Below are positions 7,505-16,077 of a DNA stretch of 41,380 nucleotides, in pieces (positions within the stretch are counted from its first letter, which is position 1; each line of letters starts with the position of its first letter). The DNA comes from Candidatus Bathyarchaeota archaeon. Its GTDB lineage: Archaea; Thermoproteota; Bathyarchaeia; Bathyarchaeales; Bathycorpusculaceae. The stretch lies in assembly GCA_023512225.1 (NCBI GenBank), contig JAIMAA010000003.1:1-41380 (forward strand), read 5' to 3'. The notes below the pieces were generated by a model that was not told the DNA's origin, did not search any database, and was given only the letters and a program-made list of their open reading frames with translations. The translations under genes were made by a program, and so were the position numbers.

Positions 7505-8851
7505 TTGCTTAAAGAAGCTTGGACGCTTGCTATTGAAGCTTTAAGCTGGATGGAAATGCGAAGACTAAGCGAACGGTTAGCCTTAGCAAAAACTGTCCAG
7601 CAACTTGGCATAAGTGATGCTGATGCGGTGCGGCTGGCTCACATGCTCGTGTGCGAAACAGTTAGGAGGCGCAATTTTATTGACGCATTCATAAACAGGA
7701 CGTTAGAGCCAGAAACAATAAGCGAGTTTGACCTTGGCGTTCAAGCTTTTCTGCGGCTTTATGTTTACCAAACGCGAATAGTTAAAAACTGGACTAAAAT
7801 CGACATTGAAGAAGCTGAGAACATATCTAAACTGGCTCGGTCGATTCTCGGCTGGAAAACTCTCCGAAAAGTTGAACACGTTCTTGGCGAGTTGTTAACG
7901 CAAAAGCCAAAATCAATCTTTGAAGACGTGAATGATGAAGAAAGAATTGGACTTTTAACGTTTCATCCGGCATGGTTTGTGAAATATTGCTTTCGAACAT
8001 TTGGAAGACAAGAAGCCATCACCCTTCTAGAGGCGAACACGCGGTCGCCGCCGACATACATAAGATTGAACACGCTTAAGGCTGAAGAAAAGGAGATTTT
8101 AGAGAAACTTGCTGAAGAAGATATTAAAATTGAAAAAGTTGAACAATTAAGACACGCATACAAAGTTTTAGGCACAAAGCATCCGCTAACCAGAACCGCA
8201 AGCTTTCGAGAAGGTTTATTCTACATTCAAGACAAGGCAAGCTGCTTTGCAGCAGAAGCGGCAAACCCGAAACTTGAAATAACCGTTTTAGATGTTTGTG
8301 CTGCTCCTGGAGCCAAAACCACATATTTAGCTCAGCTTATGCAGAACCGCGGTGCAATCTATTCTGTGGATTATTCGAGACGCAGAATGAATGTGTGGAA
8401 AAGCGAAATTGCACGCATGGGCGTTGAGAATGCAGTGCCAATTATTGCTAATGCGCGCAATCAGTTGCCTTTCACTGTAGAAGCAGACATGGTAGTTTTG
8501 GACCCGCCTTGCACCAGCACAGGCGCCTTTGGAAAGTTGCCTTCCGCAAAGTGGAGGCTTACAAGACGCTCTATTGATAGAATGGCTGAGATTCAATGGC
8601 GAATGATAAACAATTGCGCAATGCATGTGAAGTCCGGAGGCACTCTGGTTTACTCTACATGCAGCATAACATTAGAAGAAAACGAGATAATTATTGAACG
8701 CTTTTTAAAGTGGCATCCAGAATTCTCATTGGCTGAAATACCCCCGAAAATAGGCTTACCTGCCTTGAGAGGATTAGACAAATGCCAAAGACTTTATCCC
8801 CATATTCACCAATGCAACGGATTCTTCATCGCCAAACTATCTAAAGAATAG
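7505..8851 (+). CDS. RsmB/NSUN-family RNA cytosine-C5 methyltransferase with NusB-like N-domain
   Basis: A 448-residue S-adenosylmethionine-dependent RNA m5C methyltransferase. The N-terminal ~140 residues are all-helical and resemble the NusB-like RNA-binding domain of RsmB. The catalytic domain follows, with motif I CAAPGAKTTYL (about residues 265-275), motif IV DPPCTSTG (Cys336, the release cysteine in this family) and motif VI STCS (Cys386, the attacking nucleophile). Both catalytic cysteines are intact. The rRNA or tRNA target cannot be told. The TTG start at 7505 lacks a convincing ribosome site. Divergent from thrS across 148 nt holding A/T-rich promoter-like sequence, including TATTTATCCTTTATT near 7458. 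Confidence 0.93.
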   Translation: MLKEAWTLAIEALSWMEMRRLSERLALAKTVQQLGISDADAVRLAHMLVCETVRRRNFIDAFINRTLEPETISEFDLGVQAFLRLYVYQTRIVKNWTKIDIEEAENISKLARSILGWKTLRKVEHVLGELLTQKPKSIFEDVNDEERIGLLTFHPAWFVKYCFRTFGRQEAITLLEANTRSPPTYIRLNTLKAEEKEILEKLAEEDIKIEKVEQLRHAYKVLGTKHPLTRTASFREGLFYIQDKASCFAAEAANPKLEITVLDVCAAPGAKTTYLAQLMQNRGAIYSVDYSRRRMNVWKSEIARMGVENAVPIIANARNQLPFTVEADMVVLDPPCTSTGAFGKLPSAKWRLTRRSIDRMAEIQWRMINNCAMHVKSGGTLVYSTCSITLEENEIIIERFLKWHPEFSLAEIPPKIGLPALRGLDKCQRLYPHIHQCNGFFIAKLSKE

Positions 8852-8913
8852 AATCCCAGTGAATCTATCTTTCAACACAAAATTGAATCTATAAATAAGG
8901 GGGGTATAGTCAC

Positions 8914-8928
8914 AAAAACGCAGTTTTT
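8914..8928. terminator. Small inverted repeat between convergent genes
   Basis: AAAAAC-GCA-GTTTTT is a perfect 6-bp inverted repeat that places a T run on both strands. It lies in the 89-nt gap between two convergent genes and is followed by more A/T tracts. Archaeal termination relies mainly on T runs, so a bidirectional terminator is plausible; the weak A-T stem itself may not matter. Confidence 0.35.
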
Positions 8929-8940
8929 CTCAAAAATTTT

Positions 8941-9783
8941 CTACATTTTTCGTACTATTGCTTGTAAATGTCCTGCTAACGCCAAAGCATCTGGTTTCTC
9001 GCATAAGCTAAGCTCTAACTGGAGTATCTTGTTGAATAATTCTTCTGAATATTCCCTTTGCATGTAAAATTCCTTCCTTATTCGCAAAGGCATGGTTAGA
9101 ACCTTTCCGATAATCTTTTCCACCCTGAAACCGTTTCGCTCCAGCATGTTTCGAAGTTCATCTGGAGTCCTGGTGTAAATCTTAACCAAACCGTCTTCAG
9201 TCATGCATTCATGCTCCACATTCTCTAAAATCTTCATCGTTCTCTCTACATTGTCCACGCTTGGCTTGCTCGACAACGAAGACAACGATTGAACATAACG
9301 GTTTTGCGCAGAAATTATCAACAGACCTTTCTTCTTCAAAATTCGTCTAAACTCTTTCAAAACAAAATCTGGCTCTTTAAAGAGAAAAAGAGCATGTTCG
9401 CAAAGAATCATGTCAAACGTCTCATCATCATAGCTTGTCTTGGTAATGTCACCCTTTCTCACGATAACACTATCTTCAAGCCCTTCTGCCTTCACTCTTT
9501 CTGTAGCAGCCTTCAACATTCCATCTGATAAGTCCATCAGAACTACCTTGCAACCTTTACGTGCCATCTGAATTGCCCAGCGACCTGTTCCTCCTCCAGC
9601 ATCAAGAACAAGTGCGTTAGGGTCTGTGGGAACATAAGGCTCAATATACTTCCAAGTGATTGCATCGTACACCTTGAAGTATAGAATCTCAAATGTTTCA
9701 TCGTAGTTTTTCGCTTTCTCGTCATAATACGACTTAACTTCTTCTATTTTCGTCCACCTTTCCGAGATTTTTCCAAACAACAA
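8941..9783 (-). CDS. Class I SAM-dependent methyltransferase (UbiE-like fold)
   Basis: A 280-residue protein. A short N-terminal segment with YYDEKAKNYDE, typical of small-molecule methyltransferases, is followed by motif I LDAGGGTGRWA (about residues 61-71), the acidic motif II LMDLS and motif IV-like DMILCEHALFLF. The last ~100 residues are not the conserved core and probably set substrate choice. The TTG start at 9783 overlaps the 3' end of the agmatinase gene by 40 nt. No ATG, GTG or later TTG lies before the conserved YYDEKA segment, so this overlap looks real and implies translational coupling. The substrate is unknown. Confidence 0.85.
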   Translation of the reverse strand: MLFGKISERWTKIEEVKSYYDEKAKNYDETFEILYFKVYDAITWKYIEPYVPTDPNALVLDAGGGTGRWAIQMARKGCKVVLMDLSDGMLKAATERVKAEGLEDSVIVRKGDITKTSYDDETFDMILCEHALFLFKEPDFVLKEFRRILKKKGLLIISAQNRYVQSLSSLSSKPSVDNVERTMKILENVEHECMTEDGLVKIYTRTPDELRNMLERNGFRVEKIIGKVLTMPLRIRKEFYMQREYSEELFNKILQLELSLCEKPDALALAGHLQAIVRKM

Positions 9784-10652
9784 AGAACTTCAAAAATAAT
9801 TCTTGCAGTTTGAATCGCCGAAACTCCTTGGTCATAGTCGGGCGCTACTTCCAAAACGTCAAAGCCTACAACCCGTTTATCGCATAAACCGCATAGAATG
9901 TCAAGCAAAACGTATGGTTCTAGCCCTTCTGGTTCTGGATTTTGCACTGCTGGCGCGTATGCTGGGTCAAGCACGTCCATGTCAACGGATAAGTAAATGT
10001 TCTCGTATCTTGCAAGTTTCTCATGCAATTGTCTTATAATGCGTGGGATTCTTTCTTTTCTAATTTGTCGCGCTGTGAAAAATTCTATTCCAGCCTTTTT
10101 TGCATAAGCTAGCTCTTCTTTGCAAACTGCTCTCGTGCCAACTTCAATAATCTCTGCCGGCTTAACTTCCTCGTTTATCCTGCGCATGAAAGTCGTGTGA
10201 GAAAGTTTCAATCCCATAAACTCGTTACGCAAGTCCAAATGCGCATCAAAACTCACTATCGCCGTTTTAGAAGCCTTTTTTCCCAACCCCCTCGCAACGC
10301 CTAACGTGATAGTGTGTTCTCCACCAATTGTTACCGGCGTTTTTCCCTCTTTTAAAACATCTGTAACTACCAACTTAATTCTTTCCAAAGTCTTTTCCGT
10401 GTCGGTGAGCACATGTAAATCGCCCAAATCATGCAACTGCAAATCCTCAACATCTACGCCCGCACGGAAACTATAAGTTTCTATGTTAAGCGACGCTTGC
10501 CGAACCGCGTTTGGACCAAATCTTGCTCCAGTGCGATACGTGCTTGTAACATCAAAGGGAACGCCAAAAATTACATACTTTGCTTTCTCGAAAGGCTTCT
10601 GGAAGCCGCTGAAAACATTTGTTTGAGAAACAAAAAGTTCATGGTAGCTCAT
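9744..10652 (-). CDS. speB: Agmatinase (ureohydrolase family)
   Basis: A binuclear manganese hydrolase, 302 residues, expected to split agmatine into putrescine and urea. The metal-binding motifs of the ureohydrolase family are all present: GGEHTIT (about residues 108-114), SFDAHLDLR (about 137-145, the DxHxD ligands) and SVDMDVLDPAYAP (about 222-234). The length is normal for bacterial and archaeal SpeB. ATG start at 10652. The family also includes arginase and other guanidino hydrolases, so substrate choice is inferred from overall archaeal precedent. Its 3' end overlaps the following methyltransferase gene. Confidence 0.9.
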   Translation of the reverse strand: MSYHELFVSQTNVFSGFQKPFEKAKYVIFGVPFDVTSTYRTGARFGPNAVRQASLNIETYSFRAGVDVEDLQLHDLGDLHVLTDTEKTLERIKLVVTDVLKEGKTPVTIGGEHTITLGVARGLGKKASKTAIVSFDAHLDLRNEFMGLKLSHTTFMRRINEEVKPAEIIEVGTRAVCKEELAYAKKAGIEFFTARQIRKERIPRIIRQLHEKLARYENIYLSVDMDVLDPAYAPAVQNPEPEGLEPYVLLDILCGLCDKRVVGFDVLEVAPDYDQGVSAIQTARIIFEVLCCLEKSRKGGRK

Positions 10653-10750
10653 GCATTTTCCTCTTTTCTATTCTACACTGGTGTTTTAAACTTTTTCGTT
10701 AGCTACCGGCTAAAGCTAATCTGATTTCTAAACGGCTTGACAAGAAAACA

Positions 10751-10760
10751 TTAAATTTAT
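10751..10760 (+). promoter_or_regulatory. TATA-like box upstream of the 10.8 kb membrane protein gene
   Basis: TTAAATTTAT lies about 45 nt before the ATG at 10803, placing a predicted start of transcription near 10782. A second A/T stretch (CTTTAAAAAG, 10781-10790) is too close to the ATG to be its TATA box. Positional inference only. Confidence 0.35.
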
Positions 10761-10802
10761 TAATGTTAGTGTTAATGCATCTTTAAAAAGAGCCGTGGTT
10801 GA

Positions 10803-11168
10803 ATGTCTATCAAGTCAAAATTTACCATGGAAAACCTGGGAATGTACGCAGCATCTGCATTTTACATAATTGCTGGAATAATACTCCTTACCATATCACC
10901 TCTCGCCGATTTCCCTCTCCACATCGGCATAATCGGCATATTAAGCCTAATAACCGCTTATGGATTAATTAGAAAACGGTTTTGGACAATATGGCTTGTT
11001 ATCATACTATTCTTCACAGCCACAACTTTCTCCGCTTACACGATATTCTCGTCCATTTCTTCATTTGGAAAGAACCTAATTTACGACATAAGCATGATTG
11101 CCTACCTAATCTTAACATGGATTTTCACAGCATACATAGCGATTAAAAGAAAAACCCTAGAAAGCTAA
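10803..11168 (+). CDS. Four-helix membrane protein, unknown function
   Basis: A 121-residue protein with four hydrophobic segments (about residues 14-31, 37-55, 58-80 and 92-115) joined by short loops, with a positively charged C-terminal end (KRKTLES). I do not recognise the family. ATG start at 10803 without an obvious ribosome site. It converges on the downstream moeA gene, the two coding regions overlapping by 4 nt at their stops. The topology is clear; the function is not. Confidence 0.7.
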   Translation: MSIKSKFTMENLGMYAASAFYIIAGIILLTISPLADFPLHIGIIGILSLITAYGLIRKRFWTIWLVIILFFTATTFSAYTIFSSISSFGKNLIYDISMIAYLILTWIFTAYIAIKRKTLES

Positions 11169-12427
11169 AACCACTTTTCTTCACAGCCTTTAAAGAGATG
11201 AACCGAAACTTCCTCATTGGCATCAATAAACTGTTGGTTTTCAGCTATCTCCACGAAGCCATCAGCCTTTGCGAGCGTTGTAATTGCCCCCGAAAGTCCC
11301 GATGGAACTGGTTCAGCAAGCAATCGCTGTGACTTGTCACGTTTTAACTTAACCATAACAAACGTTCGTCTGCCCTTCGCTGGAAACATTCTTGCGGCAG
11401 CCAAAGCCTTAACAGTTGCTGACTCCTCCGCTTTTCGCCCTGCTACTTGCTGAATAATTGGACGAACAAGCAAATGGAAAATCAGCAACGCCGAAGTTGG
11501 ATGTCCCGGCAACGAAAAAACTAGTTTTCCGTCTATTAAAGCAACCGTTGTAGGTTTTCCGGGTTTAGTCGCGACTCCACACACAATCACGCCTGGTTTT
11601 CCAAGAGAATCTAATGTTTGGGGCATAACGTCTTTTGGACCTACTGAAACTCCACCAGAAGTTACGACCATATCTGCTGACGCCAAAGCCTGCTTTAAAG
11701 CCTTATGTATCTCATTCTTATCGTCTGGAAAAACGCCCAAGTAAAGTGGTTTTCCACCACTTTCTAACACCGCAGTGCTCAGACTGTAAGCGTTTATATC
11801 ATAGATTTTGCCAAAAGGCAGTATTCTGCCCGGCTCCGTAATCTCAGCACCTGTTGAAAGAACCGCCACTTGTGGAACCTTGTAAACTTTAGCCTTTGTT
11901 TTTCCAATTGCAGCTAACACACCCATTTCTCTTGAACCGAGCAACTGTCCATTTTTTAAGACAGTTTCGCCTTTCCGAATGTCCGCACCAGCTTTCATCA
12001 CGTTTTCATCTTCTGCAACAGCACTGTAAATGTAGACTCCATTGTTCTTTCTCTCTGTATGTTCAACCATCACAACAGCATTTGCATCCTTAGGTATTGG
12101 TGCTCCAGTCACAATTTCAGCCGCTTCACCCAAAGTGACAGCTATTTTTGGTTTTTCTCCAACATTGACCATGCCGCAGAGTTTAAGTTTTACAGGCTTG
12201 TTTTCTTCCGCGCCAAAAGTGTCTTCAGCTTTCACGGCATAACCATCAACAGTTGACCTGTCAAAAGGCGGAATATCCAAGTCGGCAATAACGTCTTCTG
12301 CAAGAACACGATTGTGAGCTTCTAACAAGCGAATTTCTTCGACGTCTAAAGGCTTTGGTTTGAAATATTTCTGAATAGTTTGTCTTGCTTCATCCAGAGT
12401 CAGGAGTTTTCTAAACATTCGACCCAT
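11165..12427 (-). CDS. moeA: MoeA-like molybdopterin molybdenumtransferase (copy 1)
   Basis: A 420-residue MoeA. It inserts molybdate (or tungstate) into adenylylated molybdopterin. Domains in order: the MoeA N-terminal region with [10 protein letters not shown] (about residues 58-67), the MoCF-biosynthesis domain with [15 protein letters not shown] and [12 protein letters not shown], and the C-terminal beta-barrel (domain IV). Domain III carries GHPTS where the neighbouring copy has GNPVA. ATG at 12427 and ATG at 12418 are both in frame. GGAGATGA lies directly upstream; 12418 has the better spacing. The gene begins 17 nt inside the end of the second moeA, so the two are translationally coupled. 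Confidence 0.95.
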   Translation of the reverse strand: MGRMFRKLLTLDEARQTIQKYFKPKPLDVEEIRLLEAHNRVLAEDVIADLDIPPFDRSTVDGYAVKAEDTFGAEENKPVKLKLCGMVNVGEKPKIAVTLGEAAEIVTGAPIPKDANAVVMVEHTERKNNGVYIYSAVAEDENVMKAGADIRKGETVLKNGQLLGSREMGVLAAIGKTKAKVYKVPQVAVLSTGAEITEPGRILPFGKIYDINAYSLSTAVLESGGKPLYLGVFPDDKNEIHKALKQALASADMVVTSGGVSVGPKDVMPQTLDSLGKPGVIVCGVATKPGKPTTVALIDGKLVFSLPGHPTSALLIFHLLVRPIIQQVAGRKAEESATVKALAAARMFPAKGRRTFVMVKLKRDKSQRLLAEPVPSGLSGAITTLAKADGFVEIAENQQFIDANEEVSVHLFKGCEEKWF

Positions 12428-13667
12428 TCATCTCCACATAACCAAACAAGTAAACCGCGACCGTTTCTCCTTCTACAAGTCCTTCCCGGTTTTCTGGAAC
12501 AATCACATAACCATTCGCTTTCGTCACTGTTGAAATCATCCCTGACCCTTTTGCACTTACTGGTTCAGCGAAAAACTCTCCGTTTTTCTGGAAAACGCGG
12601 ACACGAACAAAAGTTTTTCTTCCCAGCGTTGTAGCTACTTTTCTCGTCACTTTAGCACTCACGATAGGTCTGAACTCTTGCTGCACCATTCCAAGCGTTC
12701 TACATATTAATGGTCTGGCGAAAACTTCAAATCCAATCATTGCCGCAACGGGATTGCCCGACAAGATTATTATAGGCTTCCCAACCACAACGGCGAGAGC
12801 TGTCGGCATCGCTGGGCGCATGGCAACACCATGAACGATTACGCCAGGTTTCCCAAGCGTATTTACCGCTTCTGGAACGAGGTCTGAAAGTCCAACACTC
12901 GTCCCGCCAGTAGTTATTATCACATCAGTCGCGAATCCATCCCTTAATTTCGAGGCAATCTCAGCAACATTGTCTTTTGCTATTCCCAAATCAACCGCTT
13001 CTGCACCCAAATCGCGGCACATGGCTGAAAGAACAAGCCTATTAACCTCAAAAAACTGTCCTTCTCCAAGCTCTTCACTTATGCTCACAAGCTCGTTTCC
13101 TGTTGCTAATATGGCAACTTTAGGTGGTTCAAAAACCTTAACTTTAGAAAACCCTAAAGCAGCAACTAATCCCAAATGTTGAGGTTTCAACCGAGTCCCC
13201 GCTTTTACTGCTATTTCTCCTTTCGCGATGTCTTCACCCTTTTTTGAAACATTTTCTGCGGGTGTAACCGGCGCCCAAACTTCTATCTTGTCGCCATTTC
13301 GTTTGGTGTTTTCCAACATGACAACTGCATCTGCGCCATTTGGAATTGGATTTCCGGTCCACACTTGCTTAGCCTTTCCCTCACCCGCTTCCCTTTCTTC
13401 AGTAACCCGAAGAACCTTAGGTTTGAACTGAGATGCTCCAAAAGTATCCCTGGCTCTAACCGCGTAACCATCAACCGCCGACCTATCAAATCTTGGCAAG
13501 TCTTCTTTTGCGATGACATCTTCTGCTAAGACACGATTCAAAGCCAAATCTAAAGAAGTGGCGACCATTTTTGGTTTCTTGATTTGAACTGCATTAAGAA
13601 AAGTTTGTAATGCTTCATCTATCGATGTCAGTTTTTGGAATCCCTTCAGCCGCACCAAAACACGCAC
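12411..13667 (-). CDS. moeA: MoeA-like molybdopterin molybdenumtransferase (copy 2)
   Basis: A 418-residue MoeA paralogue with the same domain order as its neighbour: DRSAVDGYAV (about residues 62-71), IITTGGTSVGLSDLV in the MoCF domain, LSGNPVAAMIGF, and a C-terminal beta domain. Two MoeA copies are frequent in archaea and have been suggested to divide labour between molybdenum and tungsten or between maturation steps; nothing here tells which. GTG start at 13667 without a ribosome site. An A/T-rich element (TTATTATTGTCTATAATG on the minus strand, about 13678-13695) sits at a distance that would allow a nearly leaderless message. It is the first gene of the pair. Confidence 0.94.
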   Translation of the reverse strand: MRVLVRLKGFQKLTSIDEALQTFLNAVQIKKPKMVATSLDLALNRVLAEDVIAKEDLPRFDRSAVDGYAVRARDTFGASQFKPKVLRVTEEREAGEGKAKQVWTGNPIPNGADAVVMLENTKRNGDKIEVWAPVTPAENVSKKGEDIAKGEIAVKAGTRLKPQHLGLVAALGFSKVKVFEPPKVAILATGNELVSISEELGEGQFFEVNRLVLSAMCRDLGAEAVDLGIAKDNVAEIASKLRDGFATDVIITTGGTSVGLSDLVPEAVNTLGKPGVIVHGVAMRPAMPTALAVVVGKPIIILSGNPVAAMIGFEVFARPLICRTLGMVQQEFRPIVSAKVTRKVATTLGRKTFVRVRVFQKNGEFFAEPVSAKGSGMISTVTKANGYVIVPENREGLVEGETVAVYLFGYVEMNGSNV

Positions 13668-13722
13668 CCATAAACAACATTATAGACAATAATAAAAAAT
13701 GTATCGCAATAAGAAGGGCACT

Positions 13723-14550
13723 TTAAACCTTTCTGCCTTTTCTATAACGGTAACTTTTCCGCATGTACTGCCCGTAAACTAATGCTACCAAAGCAGATAT
13801 CCAAGCCGCAACATTTTGGAAAACCAAATATTTCCCAACGCTATCTAAACTGGATAATGGTTCAACAATAGAACCAAAAGCCAAGACAGAATTTCTGAAA
13901 CCTGGCGCGGCAGATAACAAAACGTTAGTTACTCCTGAGAAAAACTCGCTAAGAGGCGCTAGAGCTTGCGATGTGCCTTTCACAAAGTTCAATAGAGCAG
14001 GATTGGCTTTGTAGGCATTCACTATAGTTTGGTAAATCAGTTTCGGGTATGCTATAACCGAGACCAGCAGTATTAATGCAGAAAAAACTAGGATTATCGT
14101 TAAGGCACTTTTTATCGTGGCTCGTGCAAAGTGTATTTTTTGCCAAACATACGTGACACCTTTAACCTTCAACAGACCCGATTTCATTCTCCCAAAGAAC
14201 TTCCTCACTCCTTTCAGCCTCTGTTTTTTATCGCGTTTAAAGTTAGCTTTTCCTTTCTGTATTTCTGGAGACCTTATGGCTGCATGTCTTGTTAAGTATA
14301 TCCAACTTAACATAAGCGCGATTATGACTGTGGCAGGAACTAAATGGAAGAGTGGACTAATCAAACCGAACATCTTGTTTTCCGGTTTTTCCTCAACACC
14401 CAAGCCCATGCTGTAAATGACAACGAAGTATTCCATCAAGACTGCTATGATTAGAAATAGAATTATCGCTGCTAATCCTTTGAGTGTTGCCCAACGAATC
14501 ACTAGACGTTTTGGAGGTTTTTGACTTGCCACCCGATTCACCGTCAACAT
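13723..14550 (-). CDS. Membrane protein, unknown function
   Basis: A 275-residue protein with about four or five hydrophobic helices: near residues 26-50, 66-87, 142-165 and 240-263, with a weaker one around 190-220. A very basic cytoplasmic-type loop (about 90-135, rich in Lys and Arg) separates helices two and three, and the C-terminus ends in YRYRKGRK. No catalytic motif is visible and I do not recognise the family. ATG start at 14550. It stands alone between the moeA pair and a Cys-rich mini-gene on the same strand. Confidence 0.72.
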   Translation of the reverse strand: MLTVNRVASQKPPKRLVIRWATLKGLAAIILFLIIAVLMEYFVVIYSMGLGVEEKPENKMFGLISPLFHLVPATVIIALMLSWIYLTRHAAIRSPEIQKGKANFKRDKKQRLKGVRKFFGRMKSGLLKVKGVTYVWQKIHFARATIKSALTIILVFSALILLVSVIAYPKLIYQTIVNAYKANPALLNFVKGTSQALAPLSEFFSGVTNVLLSAAPGFRNSVLAFGSIVEPLSSLDSVGKYLVFQNVAAWISALVALVYGQYMRKSYRYRKGRKV

Positions 14551-14765
14551 TGTCTCGACATGCTTATGTGTGCTCTTGGAATATGCAAGTTCTCATTAAA
14601 AAATGTGACTGTGTACGTTGCCTATCGATTTCAACTCTGAATTGGTACACCCTAAATTCTTTATTTTTAAAGAGAGCGTAATGTTTGATTACGGATGGCA
14701 ATATAGTTATGGAAAATTCTGTTAAGCAAGAAATTATTCGGCGCAGAGCACGTTTACTTTTGTCC

Positions 14766-14924
14766 TTATTCCAATGGAAATTCATGCCCACATTTAGGGC
14801 ACTTAGCCATTCCGCATTGCACGGAAGATGGACAGCCACCGCATGCAAATGCTCGACCGTACGATATGTCAAAGGTAAAACCGCATTTTGGACATTTAAC
14901 TACACGTTTCGATTGCAAGCTCAT
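14766..14924 (-). CDS. 52-residue Cys-rich zinc-ribbon-like protein
   Basis: A short gene easily missed by length cut-offs. From ATG at 14924 it encodes 52 residues with two CPKCG knuckles, CPKCGFTFD near the N-terminus and CPKCGHEF near the C-terminus, flanking a CGGCPSSVQC cluster. That gives eight cysteines, plus a histidine. Such spacing suggests two zinc sites or one zinc and one other metal site. The N-terminus is basic (SLQSKRVVK). The opposite strand holds a long frame over the same bases, but its product is unstructured-looking, while this frame has classical paired CxxC motifs. No strong ribosome site; the A/T-rich stretch around 14962-14975 could be the promoter. Function unknown. 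Confidence 0.7.
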   Translation of the reverse strand: MSLQSKRVVKCPKCGFTFDISYGRAFACGGCPSSVQCGMAKCPKCGHEFPLE

Positions 14925-15092
14925 TCTAAATCGCTTATCCTAAATCAATCGTCATGGAAAATTTTAAAAACTTTTCTAAATAATTCCAAACGTTTTTATG
15001 CAAAAATTTTAACAATATTAAAAACAATTAAATATCGTAAGTCATTCCATATGAAGAACTATTGATATAGAGCGAATTAGTCTGGGAAGAGA

Positions 15093-16073
15093 ATGCAGAA
15101 AACGGAAAAAGCCGAAAGGTTGGAGCTTTACAAGGATCGTAACACGCAAGTTTTCTTAAGTAAATTTTTGAGTAACGAAATAAGCGAACTTGAACCCGTT
15201 TATGACTCTAAACTGGGTTACCGTTATCCAATGGTTGAAGCAATTGTTGGCGACACAGCGAGTGTGGAGCCTTTTCTGAATAGGCTCTATGAAGCCAAGG
15301 TTTTGGACAGAAAACTTTACGACAAAATTATTTATTGCCCAAAATGTGGCTCTGTGAACATTTCCATCCGCTATTGCTGTCCCTACTGCAAGTCATTTGA
15401 CATACAGAGGAGCGCTCTAATTGAGCATGTCAAGTGTGGTTACATGGATATTGAGGAAAATTTCCATAAGGGAAACAAGCTTGTCTGTCCAAAATGCCAT
15501 GAAGAACTAAAAAAACCTGATGTTGACTACCGAAAGGCTGGAGTATGGTGCAACTGTAAAGACTGCAACAAAAGCTTTGACATTCCAGTGACAGGGCATT
15601 TCTGCCGAGATTGCCACATGCACTTTTCATTTGAAGATGCTGTAATTAAAGACGTTTATGCATATAGCTTGCGAGAAGAAGCAAAAGAAGAAGCTTCGTC
15701 AGGTTGGGTTATAATCGCTCCGATTAGAGATTTTCTGACAGAAAGCGGGTTTAAGGTTGAAAGTCCAGCTTTCTTGAAAGGTAAGTCTGGGGCGAACCAC
15801 ATGTTCGACATAGTCGTTTATGAAGAATCTGTTAAAGGAAAGATAACCGTGATTGATGTTGCGACAAGTACTGAAAATTCTGTTTCTGAGCAGCCAGTAA
15901 TTGCGTTGTTCGCTAAGATTTTTGATGTTTCTCAAGAAAATGCCTATTTAATTGCCATTCCAAAGATAAGTGAAAATGGAAAGAAAATGGCGGAATTATA
16001 TAATATTCAAATAATTGAAGCGAAAAATCAAAAAGAAGTTATAAAAGCGTTAAAGGAAAAAATGGAGAGGTAA
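15093..16073 (+). CDS. TackOD1-type zinc-binding protein with C-terminal nuclease-fold-like domain
   Basis: A 326-residue protein. The N-terminal half fits TackOD1 (Thaumarchaeal output domain 1): YRYPMVEA, the helical stretch FLNRLYEAKVLDRKL, then several zinc knuckles. These are CPKCGS (about residues 84-89), CPYCKSFD (about 98-105), EHVKCGYMD, CPKCHEEL, CNCKDCNKSFD and CRDCHMHF. The C-terminal half (about 225-326) carries GKSGANHMFDIVV then ITVIDVATST and resembles a restriction-endonuclease-like fold. The expected second-acidic/lysine motif is not intact (IDVA), so catalysis is doubtful. ATG start at 15093 preceded by GGGAAGAG. It converges on the pilus operon with a 4-nt gap, and TackOD1 proteins have been linked to archaeal signalling and pilus loci. 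The domain call is from memory of the family pattern. Confidence 0.7.
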   Translation: MQKTEKAERLELYKDRNTQVFLSKFLSNEISELEPVYDSKLGYRYPMVEAIVGDTASVEPFLNRLYEAKVLDRKLYDKIIYCPKCGSVNISIRYCCPYCKSFDIQRSALIEHVKCGYMDIEENFHKGNKLVCPKCHEELKKPDVDYRKAGVWCNCKDCNKSFDIPVTGHFCRDCHMHFSFEDAVIKDVYAYSLREEAKEEASSGWVIIAPIRDFLTESGFKVESPAFLKGKSGANHMFDIVVYEESVKGKITVIDVATSTENSVSEQPVIALFAKIFDVSQENAYLIAIPKISENGKKMAELYNIQIIEAKNQKEVIKALKEKMER

Positions 16074-16077
16074 GCGG

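Noticed and set aside
10781-10790. CTTTAAAAAG as TATA box of the membrane protein gene at 10803
   Set aside because: It is centred only about 17 nt before the ATG, which would put the transcript start inside the gene; an element at 10751 fits better.
14685-15065. 126-codon plus-strand ORF
   Set aside because: Its product has no domain-like pattern and it covers the minus-strand gene with paired CxxC motifs; treated as a shadow frame.
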